Positions 11,820 through 23,700 of a DNA stretch of 64,000 nt are shown in pieces. The position numbers and the translations under genes were made by a program. Under the pieces are notes generated by a model. It did not search any database. It had not been told where the DNA came from and saw only the letters and a list, made by a program, of their open reading frames with translations. The stretch is from positions 13,519,752 to 13,583,751 of the forward strand of contig CM059558.1 in NCBI GenBank assembly GCA_030386875.1. Direction: 5' to 3'. This stretch comes from Morinoia aosen. Taxonomy: Eukaryota > Arthropoda > Malacostraca > Amphipoda > Talitridae. Numbering within the stretch: position 1 is the stretch's first letter; the number at the start of each line of letters is the position of its first letter.

Positions 11820-12000
11820 AAGAGCTTCATTTTTGCGTGTAAGTCTCTTTACGCGTTTCTAAATAGAAAAAATGAAGAATATGGGCAGACAAATTAAATA
11901 GTAGCACTCGTGAAAAATTGTGAAAAATTATCATCTCTCTGTGCGTATGCTGAACCAGCCATGAATTTCATTTTGTGTGTAAGTTTGTTTACGCGTCTCT
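11820..12000. repeat. Short tandem duplication of about 110 bp
   Basis: Two diverged copies of a block starting near TGAAAAAATTATC and containing GTGCGTATGCTGAAC, then TTCATTTT and TTTACGCGT. Part of the repeat mosaic inside the foldback region. Confidence 0.5.
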
Positions 12001-12366
12001 TTTCTAGATGTGCGTGTTGTGTTGCGTGATGTTCTTTATAAATTACTTTGTGACTAACTTTTTCTCAATACTTGATAGTCATTTACAACGGTGTTTCGAG
12101 CGGCTTCGGTATAGCGTTTTTCGTCTTTTTTTAACTTTTGGTTAAAAAAATAATTTAGGAATTCCGAAGAATTCTTTAGTAGTATTTTAAATTATTAATA
12201 TGTTGTCAGCCATCTCTTGGGATGGAAAATATCCAAGAAATGATATTTTTGAATTCACTAGCCCATGGCAGGGTTAATCTATTTTGCAAGCCACGTCTGG
12301 CATGACTATTAGTACGCCTCGTAAGGATTACCTATTTGTGCGCCTCGGATAGTTTGTCTATTAGTA

Positions 12367-14129
12367 TGTAGCACTAGCTACAAAGTGTAAAATTCTAAAA
12401 TTTCTCATTAGCACTTAAATAGCATAATTATTGGCATTAAAAATCTTACTCTAAATTATTATTAATAATTTTCTACTTATAATTAGTAATCCTTGAAGTT
12501 TTGTGTAAATGCATGAGATATAAAATAACGGTCGACATTTTCGAGTTTGAAGCCTTTGAAATTGGCAACACCGTGCGGGACGCCTTGTTTGAGCGTCATT
12601 CTCACGTGCGTCTTTAGCTTGTGTGTTACAGCGTTCTCGTAAGTAAAAAAATTAAGTGTTCAAATAGAGAAAATCTGGTTTAGGAGATCGTGTTTCTTTT
12701 CTTGTGTTCATTGTGCTAAGATAAGTGATCGTGACCGTGCCGTGTCATATAAATATGTAAATAGTTGTAGAAGTCGTGAAAATAGCATGGCTTATTTCCG
12801 AGTGCTATCTCAACATGACATAGCGAATTTTGCGTGTCATGTTCATTTCTTGTGTCAAGATTTTGTTATAGATATTCAACTACGTCCTTCCTTACTACAA
12901 AAATTATATACTTGCAGCTGTCATTATGATATTGCAATTCGCTCATTGGAGAACTTCGTGAGAGCGCACGGCGGATTTGCCGGCGTTTTTGCGAAAGATG
13001 GCGGAGCGTAAACTGCTGTGTCATGTCATTTTTATGTTCACTGTATTATGTTTTGAATATTTTTCTTTTGCTGCAAGAGATACGTTTAGTGTTTCTTTTC
13101 TCAGTGTAGTTGATATGTTAATGATTTAGGACTGCCTTCTTTTTATTTTCGTACGGGTATTATAGAGCACGAAATTCAGGCATGCATATTCCTGCAAAAG
13201 TTTTAGCTGTGTCATATTTCATTATATTCCATAAATCGTGTGCTTAATCGCATGTAGTTTCAATATGAATAACAATTATGTCATTACCAAAAATTCTTTT
13301 AAATTTCATGCTCTTATATTTAAAGCAAGGGCAGTAGTGAAAAAGCTTGCCAGCTGTTAAAATCTATCCTATTTCATGAGCTTGACAAAAGGAGAACAAT
13401 TCAAATAGCTCGTGTCGAATCTGTAGGAAGACTCAGTGTTTCTCCGTGATGGAAATTTACCATTGCAGTGTAGGGATTGTCAGTTGTGGAATTTTTTCCT
13501 TGATGCCTCTCCGAGAACCTTCTCATTCAGCGTCTTCGATTATTTCAGATCCTCGACGTCATTAAACGCCACAACACACATTCCCTGGGCCTGGAGCTTT
13601 ACTCAAGTCGTATATTAACTTGGCATCTTATCTCTAACTCATTCATCGAGTTACACCGCTTAAATTGCCATTTTGACGTGAGACGGTTTTCTGACATTGG
13701 TTAAATATCACCTTGCAATCACGACAACTTGTTTTTTTTAGCGTGGAATGATCATAAATGTCTGAACCCATAAATAGTGACTCATCCACACGTCACGGAT
13801 TAAACTCACATTCCGCCAGTCACTAAAAATTAAACAGACTGTGAGCGTATCTAGAACCTCCACAAAACACACTCACTTACACCCTGCCAACGTCATCGCT
13901 CGCCGGACCTCGCCTGCACGGATTTCCCATCTAAGAGAAGCTCTTCAGAAGTCAAGCTCACCGTCAGTCCTTCCGGTTTCCTCCAATAAAAAATCCAAGC
14001 TGAGTCAATCCAAAGATTGTTGTCATTCCCCTCTCGTTATCGTGATCTTAAACGTTATCTCGAGATTATTTGCGTTCGGTGGTTCGGTATCCTCGTACAG
14101 TCTACCCCGACCATCAGTAAAACGTAAAA
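12367..14129. mobile_element. Sequence inserted into the right arm of the foldback element; origin unknown
   Basis: Compared with the left arm, the right arm breaks after about 12366 (TTTGTCTATTAGTA) and resumes near 14130 (CACCTCGTATGGTTTGTC). The intervening 1.76 kb has no counterpart in the left arm and so looks like a nested insertion. It contains two short ORFs (12742-13011, 89 residues; 13841-14197, 118 residues crossing into the arm) that I do not recognise and that have no supporting signals. No terminal repeats or target duplication could be defined. Confidence 0.45.
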
Positions 14130-14335
14130 AGTACACCTCGTATGGTTTGTCTATTAGCAGACTACGTATAGTCTGTCTGTTAGTACTCCTCGTATAGTAC
14201 GTTTGTCTAATGACGTCTTATATTAATAAATGTTTAAAAGCCGGTATGTTTGTCATGTATCTCATGTGCCAACCTTCTTGGAAATATACGGTTTTTCTTT
14301 CGTTTTCTTCTTTCTTTGTGTTAGATAAATTTAGT

Positions 14336-17073
14336 ACCGATAGTAGAGACGAAACATATTTTGTGTCACACTTCTCGTGTAGGTGTAAGATAGGAGAATA
14401 ATGAGCTGAAAATAATAAAAAGCGTTCCTCTGCTGCAGTTTCAATAGTAAAGTAGTGAGAAAATGGTGTTATAAAAGAAAGCAATAATAGCAAGACGGAT
14501 GTATTTCTTTGACGTTCATATCTCACCGATTGCAATTAGTTCCATGTGGAAGGTATTTAAGCCTCCGGCCCGGCACAAATATTCCAATAATAGACTTCTG
14601 TAGAATAATTTCGTATATGTTATGAATAATTTTGTATATGGATGAACACTTTTTGTATATGAATAAAGGCTTCTTTATAGCCCAAATTATAGCCTTACTA
14701 TAGCGGCAGTCTGATTTTGGCAGTTTTCCATTATAGTGGGGTTGTAATGAAAGGCATAAACATCACAAAGCCTCGAAGACGGGAGTACTAAATGAGACCA
14801 AAGGTGCTACTCAAGCCTTGGCATCTAGGATTCACCTACAGATGAACAAATGGGTCGTAGTCGTCGTCTTCGCTCTACGCTATCTCGAGAAAAGCTGAGA
14901 AGGTAAGGTAGGAGCTATAATAAATGTAAAGGATGTAATCAGTTTATGTGTAAAGAGTGCAGACCTTCAAACGATCATGTGCATGTTGAATTCATCCTAA
15001 TTATGCTGTAATTTTCACAATATCTTCCCCCAATGACAAAGCCAAGTTGACAATATTAGGCATCAAACTTATTCAGAAATGAACATGACTGCAAGTACAG
15101 AAAAATGAGACTTACAGATACTAATATTAGCCCGTTTGAGAGTTATTTGAAGTCGATGGGTGCATTCTTTAAGAAATGACAAGTGGTCCAAGCAAAGTTT
15201 TTTTGAGAGCTCGCGAGTCGGATGGGCTCACCGTAGAATTTCTGTCTTTCCCAGAAAACGGTTAAGGCCTTGGTCGTGTGTTCAATATGGAAAATGAGAG
15301 AATGTTTTGCTTTTTCGTTTGAGAGAAATTTGAAGTTAATAGGTACATTCTTTCTAAAGTTACGAGTGGGAAACTGAAGTGTTTTTAGTGCGCGCATGTT
15401 TGCAAGGTTTATCTAAGAATTTTGGTAACTTTCAGAATACCTTGAGGGTGTTGCTTATACTATCTAGATAGAGAATGTTTCGCTCTTTCGTTTGAGAGCA
15501 ATTTGAAGTTAATAGGTACATTCTTTCTAAAGTTTCGAGTGGGAAACTGAAGTGTAAAGTCGCACGAGTTTTACTCAAGAAATCTCAAGAAATTCTGTAC
15601 CTAACAGTTTTCTGAAGTGCCTCGGCTGCCGCATGCCGGTCTTTTTCACCCTGTTTTTAGGGAGAAAGAGTGCGTTCGAGTTTCCGTTCGCGCGACTGGT
15701 CGCAATTTGGCACGCCGGCTTCGCGCGACTGGTCGCAATTTGGCACGCCGGTCACGCCGGTTCATTTTAGGAGCAATTGAATTTTGCTTCACCTGAGCAA
15801 TTAAATTTTGAAAGGATAATTCATTTGCTGCTCATTTACACTCTGTTTATAGTTTAGAAAACCAATGTAAAGTTTTAACGTGAGATTGTTTTGAAATAAA
15901 AATAGTTCAAGGTGTGTGGCTGCTCGAGTAGTTTTAAGAGTGGTCTCAAAAAGTAAAGCTTTAAAAAGATAAATCCTCAGTAGCGTACAGTTAATTTGCC
16001 AACGCATATTTATAAGAAATATTAAACAATAAATATTGTAAAATTTTTGCTCATTTGGTCTTCGTGTGTTGATTTGGGGTAAATTAATTTCTCTTTAGGG
16101 TAACAATTTTCAATGCAGGGGAGGATTCGTCGATGGGGTTCTTGAGTGGACAAAACCACCGAGCACCTGCTGATTAGTAAATAGTACGCTCTTGTGAGGG
16201 TAGGATCAGGTATTTTGCGCTTGTGCTTTTGACGCCATGTTTTGACGTGACCATCGCAAATAGAATTGATATCTTATCTCTCCCTCGAAGCCGCTCATAT
16301 AAATAAATATATTGCAGGCTTTCTGTGCTTGAATTCAAAATAAAAGACTGTTACTTCAAATAGAATCACGATAACTAAGACTGCTTTTGCGAACGACCTC
16401 CAACGCACTTGAAGGTATTGTTTTTTGTTCTCTATACCCAAGAAGAATTCCCTTTAATGCTCAGTGCTGAGAAATTATAGCTCAGTTATGTGTTTATCGC
16501 TGAATTTTTTGTTGCCTTCATCCATGAGTGGTCACGTACTTAAAAATGAGGTCTGGCGATTTGTACGTTTCATATTGGCGGCCTCGTTAATTCTACCCGG
16601 TTTTGTGCTACATGAACACAGTATTCCAATTTAAATTCGTCAGTTCAGCATTTATTGTTTTGGACATTATAAATGATTAATTAGAAGCTAAATTTTCGTA
16701 CATTTAGTAAAAAGTTGACTTGCATGCATCTTCTATGTCGGCCTGGGTTGTATAGTTTCACTGGGAAAAAACTTAGATCCTGTACGATCGACTAATGAAA
16801 TTTAATGGTCGAATTTTTAAGCTATTCATGTCATCGGAGCGATATAGGGCTAGTTGGTAGCGAAATTTCTTCTGCAGACTTGGCGATAATACATGCTGGT
16901 TTATGTACCCCATATTCGCGTATTATTTTTGCGGAGAAGCTCAAACGCTATTTTTTGCCGTTGAAAGCAGCAAGTGGTTCAACAAATCAGCACGAGAACT
17001 TTTGCTGAAGGCTGTACCGCTACTACAACTTAGATTGTTTTTAATTTGGCCTTTGACTTTTAGCAACTTCATT
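14336..17073. other. No supported gene; repeats and a cysteine-rich ORF remnant
   Basis: At 14903-15011 (+) a short frame reads CKGCNQFMCKEC followed by two His, then stops. This CxxC-x5-CxxC arrangement recalls the C-terminal zinc finger of some cut-and-paste transposases, but a stop codon lies just upstream and the match is too short to classify. At 15130-15600 there are three diverged tandem copies of about 170-175 bp, each starting near GTTTGAGAG and followed by ATTTGAAGT. At 15690-15770 a 34-bp GC-rich unit containing ACTGGTCGCAATTTGGCACG is duplicated. Nothing else recognisable. Confidence 0.4.
15130..15600. repeat. Three tandem copies of an approximately 170-bp unit
   Basis: Copies begin near 15131, 15318 and 15488. 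The second and third share AATTTGAAGTTAATAGGTAC and the following TTCTTTCTAAAGTT; the first is more diverged. Confidence 0.75.
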
Positions 17074-17762
17074 AATTTCGGTCAATGTGAAGTTTCATGC
17101 AATCACGGAAAATAATAATGCCGATCCCAGGAATCACTAAAGGAACACATTTCAGAACGTTTTACAAGAATGACATTCTGCTCGCTGATGCGTTATTTTC
17201 GAATAATTGAACTTTGAAGTTGGCCTTGGCGCCAAAGGAAGCGAGCGCGTGAAACGGAATTTAATTAATAACGGAAGCTATTACAAACGTAAAGAGGTTG
17301 GGTCGTGAGGGGGAGGCACAGTTCTTCTAGTGAAAATTATAAATAAAGCTTCTAACCCACCCATTAGGGTGACGACCGCAATCTTGTTGACATCGGGTCC
17401 AAAATGGCGGCGCCCATGGTGGTCGCCATGCTAGACCCGATGTAAACAAGATTGCGGTCGTCACCCTAATGGGTGGTTTAGAAGCTTTATTTATACTTTT
17501 CACTAAAATAACTGTGGCTAACCCTCACGACCCAACCTCTTTACGTTTGTATTAGGGGGTTAGCTTCCGTTTTTAATTAAATTACGCTCGCTTCCTTGGG
17601 CGCGCGACGGCCAACTTCAAAGTTCAATAATTCGAAAATAACGCATCAGCGAGCAGAATGTCGTTCATGAAAAACGTTCTTAAATGGGTTCCTTTAGTGA
17701 TTGCTTGGAATATAATTATCAATTTCCGTGATTGCATGAAACTTCACATTGACCTTAATTTC
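17074..17762. repeat. Long near-perfect inverted repeat (hairpin), arms about 338 bp
   Basis: The sequence 17074 to about 17411 is the reverse complement of about 17424-17762 with few substitutions and small indels. The centre is at CCATGG near 17416. Outer landmarks are GGTCAATGTGAAGTTTCATG and its complement near 17735; inner ones are TTGCGGTCGTCACCCTAATG and its complement near 17365. With almost no loop it is either a long-armed MITE or a duplicated and inverted segment. If transcribed it would form a hairpin RNA of about 340 bp. Confidence 0.9.
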
Positions 17763-18012
17763 TGTTACTGAAACGTTCTGTTTCTAAGCTCGTGATCCTA
17801 ATCTAGAACGATAATTTGCGTCTGTCTTATCTTCGTAAAAATAGTGAACTTCTTAAAGAAAGAAAACAATAGTGTATTTTTAAAATGTGTATTCAAAAGT
17901 TACATAACAAACCGATGAAAAAACGCGATTTTATGTTTTAATGGCAGTGATTGAAGCTGTGTCGTGATCATGCCAGGTGTATATGTACATACATTGCCAT
18001 GGGCTCGTGCAC

Positions 18013-19395
18013 GTTTTTCAATTAAGGCCATGTACGTTTTTCAATGAAGCACATGTACGTTTTTCAATGAAGTCCATGTACGTTTTTCAATGAAGCCCAT
18101 GTACGTTTTTCAATGAAGCCCATGTACGTTTTTCAATGAAGCCCATGTACGTTTTTCAATGAAGCCCATGTACGTTTTTCAATGAAGCCCACGTACGTTT
18201 TTCAATGAAGCCCATGTACGTTTTTCAATGAAGCCCATGTACGTTTTTCAATGAAGCCCATGTGCGTTTTTCAATGAAGCCCATGTGCGTTTTTCAATGA
18301 AGCCCATGTACGTTTTTAATGAAGCCCATGTACGTTTTTCAATGAAGCCCATGTACGTTTTTCAATGAAGCCCATGTACGTTTTTCAATGAAGCCCATGT
18401 ACGTTTTTCAATGAAGCCCATGTACGTTTTTCAATGAAGCCCATGTACGTTTTTCAATGAAGCCCATGTACGTTTTTCAATGAAGCCCATGTACGTTTTT
18501 CAATGAAGCCCATGTACGTTTTTCAATGAAGCCTATGTACGTTTTTCAATGAAGCCCATGTACGTTTTTCAATGAAGCCCATGTACGTTTTTCAATGAAG
18601 CCCATGTACGTTTTTCAATGAAGCCCATGTACGTTTTTCAATGAAGCCCATGTACGTTTTTCAATGAAGCCCATGTACGTTTTTCAATGAAGCCCATGTA
18701 CGTTTTTCAATGAAGCCCATGTACGTTTTTCAATGAAGCCCATGTAAGTTTTTCAATGAAGCCCATGTACGTTTTTTAATGAGCCCATGTACGTTTTTCA
18801 ATGAAGCCCATGTACGTTTTTCAATGAAGCCCATGTACGTTTTTTAATGAAGCCCATGTACGTTTTTTAATGAAGCCCATGTACGTTTTTTAATGAAGCC
18901 CATGTACGTTTTTCAATGAAGCCCATGTACGTTTTTCAATGAAGCCCATGTACGTTTTTCAATGAAGCCCATGTACGTTTTTCAATGAAGCCCATGTACG
19001 TTTTTCAATGAAGCCCATGTATATACGTTTTTCAACGAAGCCCATGTACGTTTTTCAATGAAGCCCATGTACGTTTTTCAATGAAGCCCATGTACGTTTT
19101 CAACGAAGCCGATGTACGTTTTTCAATGAAGACCATGTACGTTTTTCAATGAAGACCATGTACGTTTTTCAATGAAGCCCATGTACGTTTTTCAATGAAG
19201 CCCATGTACGTTTTTCAATGAAGCCCATGTACGTTTTTCAATGAAGCCCATGTACGTTTTCAACGAAGCCCATGTACGTTTTTCAATGAAGCCCATGTAC
19301 GTTTTTCAATGAAGCCCATGTACGTTTTTCAATGAAGACCATGTACGTTTTTCAATGAAGACCATGTACGTTTTTCAATGAAGACCATGTATGTT
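18013..19395. repeat. 23-bp minisatellite, about 60 copies
   Basis: The core is CATGTACGTTTTTCAATGAA followed by GCC. Copies are very uniform. Variants such as TTTTTTAATG, ATGTGCG, CAACGAAG and GAAGACC cluster locally, which fits expansion of neighbouring units. It lies 1.4 kb upstream of the TMEM254-like exon 1. It encodes nothing. Confidence 0.97.
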
Positions 19396-20741
19396 ATTTA
19401 ATAAAAACCATGTATATTTTTAAATTAAGGACTTTTGTGTGAAGATATTTTAAAAACTAATTTCCATTTCATATATCGTAGGTATTTAGAAAATAAATAA
19501 TTTTCTTTCTTCACTTTTCCTTTGTTGTGGGTGAGGACAATGTGGGCTTCATTGTAATGGCGTACGTGTGGTTGAGGGAACTAGTGCATAAATATTCAGA
19601 AGGATCGGAAGCATTACTATGACACATTTCCTGCGAAGTGGCCCACTGGTGGTCACTTAGGTGATTTCCTGTAGTCACTGTCTCGTTTTTTATTAATACT
19701 TAATGAAAGCTAAATGAAGGCCCGATCCAGTTAATGTTAGCTATTTACAAAGTTGATTACCAAAATTGACTTCAAATTTGACTTGAATGTTGTACTTCAG
19801 TTTAACCCATCGCAGTTAACGCGCTAAGTTCTCTTATGTGAAACTTTACGAGTCGTCACTTTCATTTTTGTCCAAGTTTTCTATATGGACCGGGGTATCT
19901 AAGCAAGAAAAAATGCATAGGTAAAAACTAAACTGCTTACAAATGTGAAGTTTGAAAGAGAAAATATAAATCCATTATGATCAACTTGAATGATTTACTG
20001 AGTATTTTCACGTGACGCCGGCCAATTTACCAGCACCAAGTTGTGAATGAACTTATAGAACCTCAAGAAAAGAAAGAAAGAAAAACGATTTATTTCGAAT
20101 AAAGAGCTCATCATTGGTTTTTTAAAATATCTTAAAGTAAGGATCCTTATATGATACAGAGTTACCAGAGCTGTTCTTTTGATCTTATGTCTTCTAAAAA
20201 TGTCTTGTCTTTACGTTCAGACAATTTAAAAACCAATGTTAGTTTTTGTATCGTTTTTCTATAATTTTTCTATAACTGTTTTTCTATAATTACGATGTTA
20301 GATGTCAAAATCTAGAGGCTGAACAAGTTGAATACGATGGTTAACCCGAATTTAAACATTCAATTCAAATTTAAAATAAAAATTGTCAATAGATTCATAA
20401 ATACTGAACATTAACTGGGTCCATTAAAAACTATTCATTTTAAAAGATTTCTTCTAACGACCCTTAAACTTCACGGACAGAATTAACATCAAAGTTACAC
20501 GGACTATTTTAAAAATTTCTTCACGGTGCACTATCGACTAAGCTATACCGGAGAATTCATTCAGTTAAAAGAATAAAATTATCATCACCGGAGAATTTAT
20601 TCAAGTTACTCAACATCAACGCCACACTGACTATTTTCCTTCACAGGCGTAGAGGGGAGAAGTGAAGAACTCGTATACGTGCTTTAATGTTGATTTTATC
20701 AACACCCCTCAACATTGTTATTATTATTATTTCCTTCACAG
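19396..20741. other. Upstream region of the TMEM254-like gene; dispersed repeat R2 copies
   Basis: 19620-19830 is a copy of a roughly 200-bp dispersed family (R2) also found at about 24330-24515 and 26420-26635, and in reverse at about 20325-20425. Shared words are ATACTTAAT..AAAGCTAAATG, CCAGTTAATG, AAATTTGA.TTGAAT and AACCCAT.G..GTTAAC. 20500-20640 holds a partial duplication around CCGGAGAATT. Two similar acceptor-like sites (TTTTCCTTCACAG at about 20645 and TTTCCTTCACAG at 20741) precede the first coding exon; a 5' UTR exon probably lies upstream but was not identified. Confidence 0.5.
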
Positions 20742-20758
20742 AAGACGAGGTAAACGCA

Positions 20759-23700
20759 ATGGCTGCCAAACAGTCCAAGGTCCCGTCGACGTATTTCAGA
20801 AAACCAACGATCCCGGTTCTCATCCTCGGCATCGTGGGCTTGCCTGTTCTGTTGGTGAGTAGCTCTATACTGCATTCTGTACTAAATGAGGGTCTTGCGT
20901 TGGATTATGTAGTCGACATTTCCTCTTTCTCTATTGATTACACCGTTATAATAGTCCTGTAATAGAACTTTAGAATAGAAGAGCTCCAAAACTTTACGAA
21001 CTTGAGAAATAATTCATCAGCTTTTAAACCAAATAAAGTGAGCGAGTGAAGTTTTAGTTGAAAAAGCGGAAGAGTTCTTCCTCCCAACTTTTCCATTTAC
21101 CTTCTCCGTTTCCTATAATTATCGAGGTAGCTGCTCATACTGCAGTGAAAATTCCGCAAGTGCGCGACTGGTCTCGAACCTAGGTGCTTCTTGATTGAAG
21201 TGTGATTTAACCTATTCAGCTCGAAGACGGCAGTGAGAGTAGTAGGCACCCGCTCTTGCATCTCTACTTCTCTAACAGTGCGAGTTTTGGAATTGAAGAA
21301 GCGTGTTCATGGTTAGAACGTTTATATGGTTGGAACATTAAAAATTTGGTAGAAAATAAGTGTTGTTTAGGATAACTTAGACCCATTTCACACCGAACTA
21401 GCAAAGCAGCACCAAGCAAACTCGCATGAGCTATCTAAAAGATGGTCTGCGAGACTGGTAGGTAAGAATAGCAATTTCACCTCCCATACTGGATGCTGGA
21501 TAAAACATGCAAGTTCAGTGTAAAGACAACGGCTCATAATAGTGCTATAGACCATCGCAGACCATCTGCTAGGTGGCTCATGCGAGCTTGCTAGATGCTG
21601 CTTTGATAGCTCAGTGTGAAATGGGCCTTGAGTGTACGAAATGTAAAGATTTTTGCAATGAGCTTATATTCTCAGATGTGTTTTGTCAGCTACCGATGCT
21701 AAAGAACAACACTCACTGTCATTCAACAAGGTCATTATGATAAGAATGAAGCGTGTGACAGCTGCGCTGATTCGGTAACATTAATACTATATGGGCAAAA
21801 GTATTGCAGCCTGTACTGTTCCAACATTTATTCCCAACACAGTTATTTCCTATATAAATTCATTTCAAGCATATTTCTATTTCCAAAATGAATTTATTTC
21901 CAAAATGTATCTATTTCCAAAATGTATCTATTTCCAAAATGTATCTATTTCCAAAATGTATCTATTTCCAACATGTATCTATTTCCAAAATGTACCTATT
22001 TCCAAAATGTACCTATTTTCAAAATGTATCTATTTTCAAAATGAATCTATTTTCAAAATGTATCTATTTTCAAAATGTATCTATTTTTAAAATGTATCTA
22101 TTTTTAAAATGTATCTATTTTTAAAATGTATCTATTTTCAAAATGTATCTATTTTCAAAATGTATCTATTTTCAAAATGTATCTGTTTTCAAAATGTAGC
22201 TGTTTTCAAAATGTATCTGTTTTGAAAATGCATCTATTTTCAAAATGCATCTATTTTCAAAATGTATCTATTTTCAAAATGCATCTATTTTCAAAATGCA
22301 TCTATTTTCAAAATGTATCTATTTTCAAAATGTATCTATTTTCAAAATGTATCTATTTTCAAAATGTATCTATTTTCAAAATGTATCTATTTTCAAAATG
22401 TATCTATTTTCAAAATAAATTTATTTCCAACATGCATTTATTTCCAACATACATTACCTAAGGGGACATTTAAATTTTACATATACATATAAACTTTTTT
22501 ATTTATTTTTTTTTAACTTTGTGTACATTGCGTTGCAGTTAGCGTGGCTGGCACCCACCAGCACTCCCACGTTCGTGTACCAGCCTCTCGCCGCCGCCAT
22601 CGCTCACTACGGCACCACCTACGCCTTCTGGCTCAACTTCATGTGAGCTACAGCATCTGTGTCACAGTCAGGCTGCTGTTCAGGCGGTCTCAGAGTTAAA
22701 GCTCACAGACTAGGTCTTGAAGTTTAAGTCATATACAGTCGGTCATAGACTTGAAGCCCTTATACAGTCGGTCCGAGATTTGAAGCTCTTATACAGTCAG
22801 TTCAAGTTAAGGCGAATATACAGTCGGTCTTAGACTTGAAGTCATTATACAGTCGGTCCTAAAGTTGAAGCTCTTATACAGTTGGTCCGAGAGTGAAAGC
22901 TCATGTACAGTCGGTCCGAGAGTGAAAGCTCGTATACAGTCGGTCCGAGAGTGAAAGCTTGTATACAGTCGGTCCGAGAGTGAAAGCTTGTATACAGTCG
23001 GTCCGAGAGTGAAAGCTTGTATACAGTCGGTCCGAGAGTGAAAGCTCGTATATAGTCGGTCCGAGAGTGAAAGCTTGTATACAGTCGGTCCGAGAGTGAA
23101 AGCTTGTATACAGTCGGTCCGAGAGTGAAAGCTCGTATATAGTCGGTCCGAGAGTGAAAGCTTGTATACAGTCGGTCCGAGAGTGAAAGCTTGTATACAG
23201 TCGGTCCGAGAGTGAAAGCTCGTATATAGTCGGTCCGAGAGTGAAAGCTTGTATACAGTCGGTCCGAGAGTGAAAGCTTGTATACAGTCGGTCCGAGAGT
23301 GAAAGCTCGTATATAGTCGGTCCGAGAGTGAAAGCTCGTATATAGTCGGTCCGAGAGTGAAAGCTCGTATATAGTCGGTCCGAGAGTGAAAGCTTGTATA
23401 CAGTCGGTCCGAGAGTGAAAGCTCGTATATAGTCGGTCCGAGAGTGAAAGCTCGTATATAGTCGGTCCGAGAGTGAAAGCTTGTATACAGTCGGTCCGAG
23501 AGTGAAAGCTCGTATATAGTTGGTCCGAGAGTGAAAGCTCGTATATAGTCGGTCCGAGAGTGAAAGCTTGTATACAGTCGGTCCGAGAGTGAAAGCTCGT
23601 ATATAGTCGGTCCGAGAGTGAAAGCTTGTATACAGTCGGTCCGAGAGTGAAAGCTCATGTACAGTCGGTCCGAGAGTGAAAGCTCATGTACAGTCGGTCC

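Larger units (their letters stand above)
9628..14335. mobile_element. Composite foldback-type element with long interrupted inverted arms
   Basis: The left arm, about 9628-10100, is matched in reverse by two blocks: about 12160-12366 and about 14130-14335. Shared landmarks include ATAAGACGTCATTAGACAAA near 9715 against its reverse complement near 14205, and CCCTGCCATGGGCTAG near 9930 against its reverse complement near 12260. The right arm is split by about 1.76 kb. A second, inner inverted repeat pairs about 10095-10345 with 10985-11260. Internal arms carry many short GAGGAGTACTAATA-like subrepeats. No transposase was recognised. This is probably a foldback DNA transposon or a stack of them; ends are approximate. 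Confidence 0.55.

Noticed and set aside
12742..13011. 89-codon ORF MSYKYVNSCRS...
   Set aside because: No recognisable domain, no neighbouring exon, and it lies in inserted repeat DNA.
18013..19395. Possible CRISPR-like array
   Set aside because: The 23-bp units are directly adjacent with no unique spacers, and the DNA is eukaryotic.
22807..23658. 283-codon minus-strand ORF of SDRLYTSFHSRTD-type repeats
   Set aside because: It is the 29-bp minisatellite read through its 87-bp super-period; no start context, splice sites or homology.
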